A DNA stretch of 64,000 bases. Origin: Archilochus colubris (lineage: Eukaryota; Chordata; Aves; Apodiformes; Trochilidae). Shown in pieces: positions 48,841-61,907 of the stretch. The DNA lies in the NCBI GenBank assembly GCA_023079485.1, contig CM041083.1, positions 170,544,451-170,608,450 on the forward strand, given 5' to 3'. The stretch's first letter is position 1, and every line of letters starts with the position of its first letter. Position numbers and translations under genes: made by a program. The notes beneath the pieces were generated by a model, which ran no database searches, was not told where the DNA came from, and saw only the letters and a program-made list of their open reading frames with translations.

Positions 48841-51800
48841 TCTCTACAGTCAATATCAGAATTCAAAGGCAAGAAAATAAAGCAGGAAAGGAGAATAGAA
48901 GCATTGAAATTAAGATGTATAGAAATTAATATAAGAGACATAGGAAAGAATGTTGCCAACGTCTGTAGTTCAAAAGAAAAACCACAGAAGAAAGAGCACA
49001 TGAAGTGTTAAGGCTTCATAAATGAACTTGGGACATATCTCAACCTTCTATCATCCCATTTAATATCATTCTCACAACATATTGCACAACTTGAAGTATT
49101 TTTGAAGTCTATTAAGAGCCAGTTACTTTTTGAATGCCAAGCACTCTTGCCTGCTCTGAGTGCTAACAGTAACCATACACTTAACCAAAATGTCCTTCTT
49201 TAGCTTCTGTGAGTTAAAGATTGACATTTCTACAAATAGTTTCAATAACTTGGTTACAAAGTTATGACAGAATTGCTCTTTTTTTATCCTAGAAGTTGTA
49301 CTCCAGACTGAGCCCTAACAGCAGATTAGAGACACGCTAGAAATGATTGCAATACGTGATTGCTGAGGTTAAGAATAGCCCAAAGATAAGCAGTTGCCTA
49401 AACTTGGCAGTTCTGAACTGGGACTCCACACAGGCAGAAAACATTCTTCTGATGCTCAGACTCATTTGTTCTCAAACACGGAGGATCCCAGCTCCAAACA
49501 AAAGTTTAATGAGGTGACAGACCCCTGCTGTCACAAAGGTTTGAGAGATTCAGGTCACAGAAAGAAAGAAAGAAACAAAAAAACACACCATACCACAAAC
49601 ACCAACCAAAACCCACACCACACACACACACACACAAAAAAAAAAATCCACCAACAAAATAACCAACCAACCATGGGCAGTTTGACACAGCAGAATTCAC
49701 TAAGGAGAATTAAGTAATAGGTGTTGGAAATCTGGGGGTTTCCCATCATCAAGATAGAGATGCTATTTTTTGCCCCCCAGCATTAAAGAGAAGTGTCACA
49801 GTTAGTGTCAGAAAATGTGTATATATGTGATGCTTCAATCTTGGCCAGTATTTAAATAAAACCTCTGCTGAGCCCATTCTTTCCTGTGGATTCACCATTC
49901 ACAATTATTCCTCTCCCAAAGCTCTCAGAAGCCTGAAACATTCTCACATTTACTTGGTAAGGTTGTGCAAGGCAATTGACTAAGCCCGTTTTGCATCAAG
50001 AGTGGCATATTGAAACTGTCTTCATTAACAGCAGAGATTTTCCCATAGCATTTACAGAAAGTATCAGTTTTGCAAATTTTTCATTAATAAATCTCATATG
50101 CCATCTATAGCATTTATCCTGAAGTCCCCGTAATCCTATAGTTACTGGGGGAAAAAACCCAACCTTAGTCATGGCAGCAATAAAACAGTTTTCTCAGCCC
50201 ATAAAAACATCCATTTTGTCTACAGTGAAACACTAAATTTCACATTTCACTTATAAATGTAAGTATACTTAAGGCCTTGTATGTGCCAGTAAAACCCATC
50301 AGTCTCATGACTTCTATTTAAAACTTTATGTGTATGTTCATAAACACTCTGAATACAGACACATCACCAGTAACTTGAGTTAGAGAAATGGTACCTGCCT
50401 GCTCTGCATTAATTTTATCAGTCAGCATAAGATGTTAAGGGTCCATTGATTTCAAATGCTTCCATATCAGAAAGCTGCACTGAATCATTTGTAATCTGAC
50501 TGCAATTAAACAGAACTCTTCATTACAACCGGTCATCAGTTTCTGGAAGCAGATCACACCCAGCAGGAAAGATTCTTTCCTTAAATTGGATGGACATTAA
50601 AATTCTTCCACCTTCTTCCCTTTTTCAAACATTCTTCCTAGGAAGTGCCCAAGTTTCCATTAATATTAAAAAGAAACCAAGAAACAATAGCATTTGGGTC
50701 TCTGGAAATACAAGGAAGTTCCATTTTCAGTAAAACAGCACTGCTTCACATCAGTAGGTAATACCATTACACTGTCATTACATTCCTTAATCATTAAGAA
50801 AATGGAACTTCCAGATTAACAAAGAACAGACACAACAATCTGGGTATTTTCTCATCACATGTAATGGACAAAAATTAAATTACCACAATTTTAGACTCAA
50901 GCTTTAGCTCAATAAATTGTTTCCCTATCTGCACATGGAAGAAACTGAAGGCTTTTCATTCTTCTCCAAAATAGCTTCATCTCAGAATTAGCTTTCAATG
51001 GAAAGTGACTTTAGCTAGTGATTGATACTATCACTATAAATAGTTACTGAAAACAGTGTTGAGTAAATTGTTAAGCTAAATGCAAGACTTGCTTTCTTCC
51101 CCAGACTGGCTTCCAAACACACCAGCCATAATCAGCATATGATCCTCAAATAGTACCCAGTAAAAATGCCAACAAAAAACCATGAGAATTAAGAAAAAAG
51201 TTAGTACAGTGAGAGAGGCAGAGCTATAAATATTTGACAGAGGAAAACGCAGCAAAGTATCATCAGCATAAAATAGTCAAAAGTTATACATACAGCATAA
51301 AGAACCTCAAAGGTTTTTATTCCTTTCTTGCTTTAAAGAGCACAGAAAAGTGTGAGAATGTCATTCGGTTTCTCTCTTGCCATACCATGGGATACAAATT
51401 TTATGTTTTCATCTAGATAATTACTACTTTTGTCTTTTGTGAATTACAGTGTTATTCGCTTCCAACTGAAACCAATGCATTTATTAACTTATGCGAGAAG
51501 GATTTGGGCTTCGAGTCATTAAGTATTTCAGAAATATAGGTTAGCCTATCTATAATTAGCATTCCTGATGATTTAAACACGGCTTGATGATTACTAAATT
51601 CATCATCTTTAAATAAACACTTCTGACTCAGCATCAGCAGAATAGAGACATTTTCATCAACTAATTTACCTTAAGACTTTCTGGCAAGCAAGAATAGGAA
51701 AGAACCGATAGCTTTTATACGATAAGAGAAGGCAGGAAGAGGCATGCAAGCATGGAAAAGGGAAAATATTATCATCAAACTGAATCCAGAATCATTGTAG

Positions 51801-54029
51801 ACAATTGTTCCCATACATCGATGGTTTGCATCAGTAAGCAGACAAGTAAGCAGACATTACCTAGACAAAAAACAAAACAAAACTCCTTATCTAGGTATTC
51901 AGGTAAGGTACCTATTTTATTTTTTTTTAATTATGATTAAATACTAGCATACTTTAGAAGTCAAGTTGTATCTTGTAGAAGCTATAAAATAGTATCAAAT
52001 GAAAAACATGTACTTCAGTACTTAGTGATCAAAGAGGACGAAGCTAATGACTTATGAATCAAAAGCTTTAATCCTATAATGGAGCCAGTGTTCAATTGGC
52101 AACCTTAAGCAAGAGTCATCTCAACAAATCACCTGCTAAGCAAGCCAGGAAACAATACAAAAAGCGTCATGTATGCAGAGTGGAAAAATGTACAAAGAAT
52201 GAAAGGACATGTGCCCACCAAGATCCTAAGCACACAAACAAAAGCTGAAATCAAGAACCAACATTATTTCATCAGTTCGTTATTGTCCAGAATTGAGACC
52301 TTCCACCAGGTCTCAAAGGTCTGAACTATATTCCAAAGCCAGATGAAGAATTGAAGCACAGGTCATCTGAACTACAAAATCTTATTTCCAATACACTGGT
52401 GTCACACAAGACTCTCAATCTTTCTAAACACTCACAAGATGATTTTTTTTTCAAAGACTGACATAATCCTTTACAGTAGTCTATCAATAATACATATACA
52501 CTCCAATAGTTGCACTAGAACACAAGCCACTCTGCATATCAAGCCATGAAGTCTGTTGTGTCTACAGACTCCTTGGAAACTTGGTTTGCATAACACATTC
52601 TTTCCAAAAGATTCCTCTGCTGAAATTAATATATGGTTTCTTTTATTAAAGATGAGGCAGTTCTCTTCTAGTTTCAAAAACTCAATCTAGTAATTTTTTT
52701 AATCCTAAATTCAGCAGAGGACTCTTCCTTACATCTTCATGAAACAGGTAAACACAGCTTTCCACCCAACAAATTTTAACTGAAACCAATTCCTTCCAGA
52801 TTCAGTAACCCCCTCAGCTTTTATATATTGCATTGACTTATTTATTTCACATTGCACACTAAGATATCTGAGACCTTTAACTCTCTTTTCTAGTGTGTTG
52901 CATCAGTCTTCAGCCACTGGGCTGCATACCATTCCTCAAATAGCATGAGCCATTCAGTTTTTTAGCAGTACGTACACATGGAGCAAACCTTTCCCCATTT
53001 TCCCCCTACATCAGTTGCTCTAGAATGGATGAGACCTTAGAATGACGGTCAGGGTCTCATGTGAGCTTCTCCAGAGGTCTGAGCTTACTTTAGAAAGTGA
53101 CAGCTCTATCTACTGGGTACAAAAATATGGCTGAATACAACAGCAACCTCTTGACACGACGCCTGTGACATTTTGAAAGCCTTGCACCAAATACCTGAGG
53201 CTCCCCAGCAAAGGAACATTCATCATTCATCCACAAGATTACTGCAAACAGAAGCTTTCCACTTTTATTGCTTTGGTTCATTTTGGGGTTTTGTTTTTGT
53301 TTTATTTTGGTTTTTTTTGTCTGGTGATTATTTCCTCCAGTCAAACGGGTGGCTGAGAGAATTCACCAAAGCAAAATATTTTTTAAAAGCTGTCAACTTA
53401 TGTAAGATTAGACACTATTACTTAAGAATAGTTAAGTATCTAGAAGGTTTTGTGAATGATGGCTTTTGTTCAGATTAAGTTTTTTTACATCATTAAAACC
53501 AAACTTATTACAGGTTTAAATATGATTTGCAACCTCCATTAAATCAAAGGAGAGGACTATCCCAGGAACTGGAGACACTTAAATTACATGCTGCTTGTCT
53601 GGATTTTTCTTTAGAGGCAGCACGAGGGGAGAAGGCTTCAAGGTCAGTTTACTTTTGGCTAAGTAATCTGAAAACAAAGTGTAAAAATAATACATAGATG
53701 ACAACATGCTACCAAAAAAATTAATTAACAGCCTGAAAAAACACTTAGTAGATGTCTAGCAGAGGAACAATGCTGTCAAACTCACTATGACACTTAAAGT
53801 TGTGTTTTAGATGGAATTTTATCTTCCAAATCATTTATGTTCAAAGCTGGTTATAAATGGCACAACCTCAAACTTCCAAGTTTGAGATTTACAACTTCAT
53901 GTAAATCTTGATATGAAAATAATATTCCATTATACTGCTAAGTTTCTTATCCTTTTCAGCACCATAGAACATTTGAAAAACAGAGTCAGTATCTCCTCAA
54001 GTAAATGATCTCAGATCTTCAGTTAACGA
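48841..54029. other. Non-coding intronic DNA
   Basis: AT-rich, with the A/C tract at 49,559-49,673, a direct repeat AAGCAGACA near 51,840 and a G/T-rich tract at 53,281-53,321. No gene recognised. Confidence 0.55.
49559..49673. repeat. A/C-rich tract with (GAAA)n and (CA)n
   Basis: About 115 nt of strongly strand-asymmetric sequence: GAAA repeats, then A/C mixtures, a (CA)n run (about 49,618-49,635), A11 and CCAACCAACC. Confidence 0.88.
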
Positions 54030-55840
54030 GAGATTTTTTTTTCCAAGAGCCTCTACACCTCTTCCTCAGACTCAGACCCCTTATTGGCAGCTCCTGGATC
54101 CAGCAGCCCAGCAGAGGTGACACAGCCCCAGCTCCCTGCCCCAAGCACGTTCCCCATAGGTGCACACACACAAGCAGACACACAGCACATATATACACGG
54201 CTGGACACACAGGTCAACACCAACTCAGCACTTGGGTAAACACCAGCAGCCTCCTCCTGCTCCTCTCTGACCAGGGTGAAAGTCCATCTGGAAAATATCT
54301 ATGTAGGAGTGTACACACACACATAAAGGATAAGGATACCCCTGTGACTGGCCTTGAGGGCTCATTCTGCATCTCCCTCACCCCCTCGGTCTCTCCAGCT
54401 GCCAGCACATGATGTCTGAGCTCCCACAGCCCCACTCTAGTTGCTGGTACTTAGAACTCCTTGCAAACGCATAGATATGCTCAATATTCATAGAATCATA
54501 GAATTGGCTGGGTTGGAAGGGACCTCAGAGATCATCAAGTCCAACCCTTGATCCACTACTGCTGCAGTTACCAGACCATGGCACTGAGTGCCACATCCAG
54601 TCTCTTCTTAAATATCTCCAGGGATGGAGAATCCACTACTTCCCTGGGCAGCCCATTCCAATGTCTGATCACCCTCTCCATAAAGAAATTCTTTCTAATA
54701 TCCAACCTAAACCTCCCCCAGCACAACTTGAGACCATGCCCTCTTGTCTTGCTGAGAGTTGCCTGGGAAAAGAGACCAACGCCCCCCTGGCTACCCCCTC
54801 CTTTCAGGGAGTTGTAGAGAGCGATGAGGCCTCCCCTGAGCCTCCTCTTCTCCAGGCTGAACACCCCCAGCTCCCTCAGCCTCTCCTCATAGGATCTCTG
54901 CTCAAGTCCCTTCACCAGCCTGGTTGCCCCCCTTTGGACCCGCTCCAGGACCTCAATATCTTTCCTGAACTGAGGGGCCCATATTGATCACTCTAAGATC
55001 TGGCCTTGGACTCTTGGTCAACCTATCTACTGGCCCCCAGAACCTCTCGCTTATTGTTAAGTCAGACCCAAACAAGGCTCTCAGCCAGTCCCCAGACCCC
55101 ACAGTCTCTTCAGCAGCTGGCCCAGACCCCAGTTCCTCCAGGAGCCAGCTACTCCACCTGTTTCATGGAGATGCTTTGCTGCTCCCAAATCTCTTCTCCT
55201 TCTCCCTGACAACCCTTGCTCCATTGTTCCTGGTGACCACACCCCAATGCCCCCTCCATCACTCACCCCAGCCACACAGGCCCTGTCACCAGTGGTCAGA
55301 CTCCAGCTGGTGGCACAGAGCTGCCCCATGGCACACACAGCATGTGGCCCCTTCACTCAAGAAAATACCATGAGAGAGTTTAATGAGAGAGGCCAAGCTG
55401 TGCTGATGAAGACAGCATGGCCAGACACACTGCTCGGACACCTGCTTACATGCAACCAGCCCACTTTATCCCTTTTCCCCCTCGATTTTTCCTATGGTTG
55501 TTCCTTACCTCAAAATCACCCTGATCCCTCCTTTCCTCAACCGTGGTCCCTCCCCTGAGCATCTCATGCTAAGTCATCTACAATCCCAAAACATTCTTCC
55601 CTGCATCCTGCAGTAAGTCCCAACAGTGACCCTATCCCCCCCCTTCCCAATCTGCAGGCTGACCCACAGAGTCTCTCTGTTTACACATCAAGTGTTTGTC
55701 ACCCAGGTCCCCAGGGCTAATGATCTCCAGTGACAGCCCTGGCAGGAGCCAGGTCAGGGGGCTCATTTCTCTGATGAGGTTCCCCAGGGTTCCCCCGCCT
55801 GCTGCTGTGCCTCAGGGCTTCTCTGAGAAGACAAAGACAA
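54030..55840 (-). mobile_element. Candidate old LTR (endogenous retrovirus) block split by a CR1
   Basis: About 1.3 kb of C-rich, A/T-poor DNA on both sides of the CR1 at 54,488-54,982, unlike the surrounding intron. Read on the minus strand it shows an LTR-like order: GGGGGAAAAGGGATAAAGTG (TATA-like, near 55,480-55,461), then CTCTCTCATTAAACTCTC with an ATTAAA signal (about 55,385-55,379), then GT-rich sequence. No gag, pol or env coding is recognisable, so a solitary LTR is more likely than a provirus. I cannot define TG...CA ends or target duplications. The family is unidentified and it could be another interspersed repeat. Confidence 0.4.
54488..54982 (-). mobile_element. CR1 LINE, relatively young, inserted in an older element
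   Basis: Starts TTCATAGAATCATAGAATTG and ends at GAACTGAGGGGCCCA. The minus strand has a 115-codon open frame for the ORF2 C-terminus ([20 protein letters not shown] and onward). It closely resembles the 37.2 kb copy. The sequences on either side (54.03-54.49 and 54.98-55.84 kb) share the same unusual C-rich style, so this copy appears nested. Confidence 0.92.
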
Positions 55841-58800
55841 ACCTTTTAATCACATAACCTATCACCTTTAATATTACCAGACTGAACATCCAAAGCCATC
55901 CCAAGAGTATTTATCAAAGCCATGAAAACAACATTTCAAAGTTCAAAGTTAATGTGTTTGGAAAATCATCATGTTCACCACTTGGCTTAAGTTGTGGGGT
56001 TTTAGACTTAAAAATACAAGCACATCATTTATCAGATTTACTTACTCAAGTTGTTGCTCTTAAGTGTCAGGTGCTTGCTCATGTGTAATCCTAATAAACG
56101 TTTTCCAACAGTTATCAAGACACTTAAGTAATACAAAAGCACCACATACCTTGTTGACCATATCATATTATATTTGCTTTATAAACACTCATGACTGCTA
56201 ATGTTATTGCTAAGCAACTGGACTATCTACCATACAGTATTTACACAGCACTGTCTATGAGCAAATGATTTTGAACTCTTAGTTTACAATTCACAGAACT
56301 GCATACGTAGCTAACACCCAACAGATTTAATTTTTCCAAAAATTATCCAAATCATAAGATTACAAAAAGCTCATTCAACAGTAGTAGTTAAAAGATTGGA
56401 ACTGTAAAGAAATTTAAAAGTATGGAAGGTTTGCTTGCACAGGAGAGGACAAAAAAAGTTATTTTAATTATGAAACAGCACTGCAAGGTAGAGGAAGCAA
56501 AACCAAAGACATTATTAGGAATTTGCCAATTTTAAGCTTAGAAGGCAAGGGAACTCAAGTCTCCTTACTAGCTGTTACAGCAGTTGCAAAGATGCAAATC
56601 TGTTTGTGCACAGAAGAAAGAGAATTAGTCAGAAAAAGCAAGAGGAACAGACAAAGAGGAACCAGGGCTGTGTTTACAGTGCATCTGAAAAGCTGCTTTC
56701 TGCCACTGCCTCCCCCCTCACCTTTGCCAGTAACCCTAACTCTGTCCTTTTCTACCAATATGTGCTCTGATAGCTTTTTCAAATCTTCATTTTTGTTTTC
56801 TCTGAAAAGCAAAGGTTTATTTTTATTTGAATTAAAACATTTTCAAATTATTAGATCCCAGTGACATAGTTTACAATCTGGCAAAACAGCTAATCTTACT
56901 GGATTACACTTTAACTATATTACATATCTATCTCTATAATGGAGATATTCTATATCTATTAAAGGTGTATAGATTATATATTTATAATTACAGTCTATTA
57001 CTGAATTATATTCTTACATTATTAATGTTTCATTTACATTAAATGGTGTGTTCCTTTGTGCAAGAAATCACACAGCAATTCATATTCAGAGAGCAATGAG
57101 CTTGGCCAGACAAGCTGAGAGAAAGGCTATGTGGCTGGGCAACCCAGCAAACCAGGTTCTTGTAAGGTTTTATACAGGGAACAAGATTTAAATAGCTGAA
57201 TTTTAGTGAGAGGCTCTGAACATCTGGCCTGACCAAGTTGTGCTCTCAGCACCATGATGATGAACTGAAACCCTGTCAGTCATTGCTATGGAAAGGTCAA
57301 AAATACAGTAGAATCAGCATAGCATTTTAAATGCCCAATTCCTCCATGGGGAATCATCATCTCTGAATGGTGTAAGCAGCCATACTCCAGCTGAACAGCA
57401 GTAAGAGGAGCCTGCATATTCCTGTTACTGTCAGGTCAAAACAGGGGTAATTTTAGGACTACTCCACAAGAGACACGTTTAAAATAGACAGATGAACGAC
57501 AGGAATTTGGAGTGGTGGGAGAGAGTACAAAAATTCTGATTACCAAGCATCTGGAATTGAATATTCTACTAGACATTAACCAAAATTATAGTTAGGCAGG
57601 TTTTCTAAGCATAGAGCTTCAGAAATTCTATGTCCACCCACACAACCATATGTTTAGGTTACATTAGGCATTCCCAACATAAATCACCTTATATTTTGTT
57701 TGATCCACCCCCTCACTGTTATTGATTTCTCACCTGTACAATTACTGGGGAGGCTGTGGCATCACTTAGCAGCAGCCTGCAACTCAACATAGACACAGGT
57801 GCAGAGAACCATACACAAGAGGATATACAACAAAGAGAAAATACCCAATGGACTTAGGCCACTTTTGCACAAACCCAGACCTGTTAGAGCTGTTTGTGAA
57901 GTTTCTAGGCCAGATAAAATCTTTCCTGTATTGAACATGAGAAGAGGAAACTTTTGTTTGCTTGTAAAGTCCACAGTACAACAGCTGAGGTAGAAAGAGG
58001 AAGAAGTGGCAAGAAAGGTGCCCCAGCCACCAAGAGGAAGAAGGCAGCCAAAACTGAAGAACGATGCTACTCATAAAAAGGAAAACAAAACCCCCCAAAC
58101 TTCCTAGGTGATACTCTCAACATTTTAAAGTATATGGCTAACAGCAAAAATTAGAAGTTGACACAGTAAAGCTGAGGAGAAATGACAACTTGTGACCTAG
58201 GGAAACAAAGCACACAACCATCATTGTCAATGGAGAACTGGAATAACTTGAGCAACAAAATGCCCTGGTGTTGAATTTGTACCAGTTCAATTCCATTACC
58301 AAAATAACAAATTGGACCAAATTTATCTCCAAGTCCTGGCACATCTGAGCAGTAACAACATGATGACATGAAAAGAGGCCTTTCAAGAAGGTATCTTTAG
58401 ATACAGTTAACAGTTACACATGGCCTAGAACTCTAAAAAGGAAATATTACAGAAAGAATCAAGAGAATGTAATTAATTTCACTGTTGATTAGAGAAACAC
58501 AAACTGCAAAATCCCTTGTCAAATTGCTATGCTTTTACCACTCCATTTACATAAAAAATGCCTAATAGCAATATCTGCTGTATTTACATCAACATTTTTA
58601 ACTGGGTTTTGTGCATATTCTCCTCCCATGAACAAATCATGAGTGCAGTACTGAGCTGACAGTATGAAAGAAGGAAAAGGAAGCTTTATGGCTCAGCAAA
58701 GATCATTCCCTACTCTCACACCTTCAGTCCTGATTTCAAAGGCAGTCAACAAGACTTTTGTAAATTACTTCAGTAAATCATGGTACCTTTATCCTAACAA

Positions 58801-60636
58801 CTAATCTGCTGAGAACTTCTATTAAGTGTACAGAACATCAAAATAAGCTCTAGAAAAAGGACTGGTAGAAAACAAGAACTCCAGATTTGTGTGAGCATCA
58901 ATAAAAAGTTAAGTGCCAAGCTGTGTGAGATGTTCTTTAAGTCATGTAACTGCACAAGCAGAAAGCGAGTATTTCTGCATGTGAAGCACCATCTGCAAGC
59001 AATAAATTTCTCTGTCTTATTCTGGCCTTCAGGAACATGAATAATGTCCTTTCACACACAAAAATACACAGATGGAGCTGGGTGCCAAGACAAACCTGGA
59101 GTACTTGTGTTTACTGTACCAAGTACTACACAATCATTAAGAGTTGCCCAGAACAGCCTCTCCTGGAAGCCTCTCTCTTTTTCATACACAAGCCCCAAAC
59201 TACACCACCTATTCCAACCTGCTGTAACAAATAAGCTGCTAAAATGCCTCAAAGAGAGGAGGAGAGCCCTTCACACCGCCAGTTGAGATGTGAGAACGAA
59301 CTGTCTTGACAACACGAGATCTGCTTAAACAAAGCATCTGGGGGGAAAAAAAAATAAAATAAACCACGTCTTACACACTATCAGACTTCCAAGCAACAGG
59401 GCTATCAAATAAACACATGTTCAAAGTCAGAAGGTAGCCTATAATTCACATAATAGGCAACTATGTCCACCAGAAGAACCAACACAACTTTCAAGAGCAC
59501 ATCAGCTCACAGAACGTATATAAATCAAAACAAAGGCTCCCAGAAGCTATGGCACCACGAGTTGGTAACAGTGTTAGGAAGTATTTATTTATCCAGAAGG
59601 GCAATGCTGTCTCTGGGGAAATTCAGTAATAATCCCAACAGTAGGGAAGCTGCACTGCAGTAATGGCTCCTATGGCAATACCATACAGAGTTCTTACACC
59701 TTTCCCCAAACCAGGAAATTAAAGTGATATTAATTAATATTCTTGAGTTTAGATGAATGAAGTAGCTTTTTATAGATGGCTTCAGGACTCAAAAGCATCT
59801 CCCCGAAGCAGAAATCTTAAATTGATGCTCTTGTAAATGCCAAGTATTCCTCAAAGTATTTTTGTATTCTACAAAAGTAGAAGAGAGAGTTCAGCATTCA
59901 AATCTTCTTCTAAGCCAAAAGGATTTCACTGTTTTTTTTTTTTCCCTCCTTCAGTGGGACCTTTGGTCTCGGTCTTATGTACTGCTATGGTTGTGAATGA
60001 GAAATACTTAAATCCGCCACAACTGAAATTCAGAAAATTAAAGAATTAAATTGCAGGTCATATTATTTCATTACCATTCCACCTTCCTCAAGCCCTTGCC
60101 CACTTGATGCCAAGTTTCACTGAGTTAGCTCACTCAGGTACTAAGCCACAGGAGTGTCAAAGTCACCTACTGATAAGTAAATCTAATGTTGTGTTATAAC
60201 ACAAGGAAATCCCTTCTAAAAAAAACAAAGAAAAATACTTGTTCTGAACCAGGCCTGTCCACCCTTCATATACATTTGTAACCTTCAGCTTTAAACAAGT
60301 TTGTAACATACCTGTTCTTCAGCACTGCAACAGGTACCAGGAACAAGCAGATTCACCAACTAATTTCTTTAAACTTTACAATGTCACATTGAGAACCAAA
60401 GCCAGCAAACACCACAAATGGTTAAAAATCCATATTGCTTACATAAGCTCTCTTTCACTTAAAATGTAACTCAGTGACCACCAAGGCCACACTAATACTT
60501 TATTTAAAGATGAAAGAATTCATTGACTTAATGCCTTGTTAATCAGCCTGTGCTCAGCATTTAAACCTCACTGCCCTTACAGGGCAGGGGCATCCAGGTC
60601 AAGTCAAAAAAGCAGCACAGAGGAGTAACAGATGGC

Positions 60637-60660
60637 AAAAAAAAAAAAAAAAAAAAAAAA
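60637..60660. repeat. A24 homopolymer
   Basis: Run of 24 A followed by GAAAAAAAGC. I see no SINE or processed-gene body in front of it. Confidence 0.9.
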
Positions 60661-61887
60661 GAAAAAAAGCTTTCTACAGCCCTATCTAGTGACAGGGGAG
60701 AACCACTGCTGCACTGCCTGATCACCACTCCTTCTGTGGACAAGGCCATTCAGTTACTAATATAATATTGTTTTGAAAGGCTGGGGAAAAGTTATTTCAA
60801 TGCCATTATTTATTTCATGATTAGATGCCTCATGATTTGATGGACTTTAAAAGTCAAAAGGAAGAAATTAAAAGTTCTGATTCGCCAAAGCTGTTCACAA
60901 AAGTGATATTCTGCACCAGCACACTATACCTACCTACAGAAATTTAGAGACAATTTATCTATTTTCATATAGATAGATAGAGACAGAAAAATATATCTGA
61001 TATTCCAACATGCATTTACAGGCTGCAGGTCTTTGAAGATACAAATCCACGCTTTAACTTACAGAGCACTTAAAAAGACAGAGAGAGTAAAGCTGTTGAA
61101 GATGTAGAAAACAATATTCTCTCTCACTGACTGTCCTCACTTCAAAAATAGCCATCTGCATCCTTAATCCAACCTCCTCTTATTATCAGGGAAACAGCTT
61201 CCCCTGGAATCCTCACAGAATTTATTTTATTCCACTTTCTGCAGGCAATCACCTTAGTTGCTTTAGTTTGAGCTTATTTTAGTTTTAGCTTTCATTTTAA
61301 AGGCCAGTATAGCATCTAGTGCCATGAAGCAGCTCTTTAAATAAGTATAAGACACCAGAACGTAATTTACCACTTTTTCCTATACCCTACAATATTAATG
61401 TCACAATATGCAGTACCATCTTCAAAACTATTTTTGGTATTAAAAAAAAAAATACAATATAGTGTTTCTCAACCACAAATCACTTCATAATCTGATATAT
61501 AGATACTCAGGGGCTGGAAAAATATTGTTTTGATTTCTTCTGTGTACTAGTGTGTAAGATGTTATATAAAAACACTAAAATTATGTATTCAGTTCCCTAA
61601 CTTCTAAGAATAATTCAGCAAAAGGTTAACACAGACTTGCTGTCCCTGAGAGCACAGTAGAGAAATAAAACAAACTTTTAAACCTTTAAACTAAAAATCT
61701 TTCTACTAATTCACATGTGGAAGACACTACTACAAACCTAGTCAAAAAAGTAAGGCTCAGTGTGCTAAATAAGAAAGAAACTAACCAACAAGGACAGAGG
61801 GCTTTCCAAAAATAGGTGGTTTTCACCAGCAAAGCCTCTCACCACTCAAAAGTACAAATTAATCCTTAAAAATATCTCTATGTGTGT

Positions 61888-61907
61888 GGGGGGGGTGGGG
61901 GGGTGGG
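61888..61907 (+). repeat. G-rich tract with G-quadruplex potential
   Basis: Runs of 8, 7 and 3 G separated by single T, preceded by TGTGTGT. Enough G-tracts for an intramolecular quadruplex on the plus strand, which is the template strand for TSC22D1. Confidence 0.75.
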
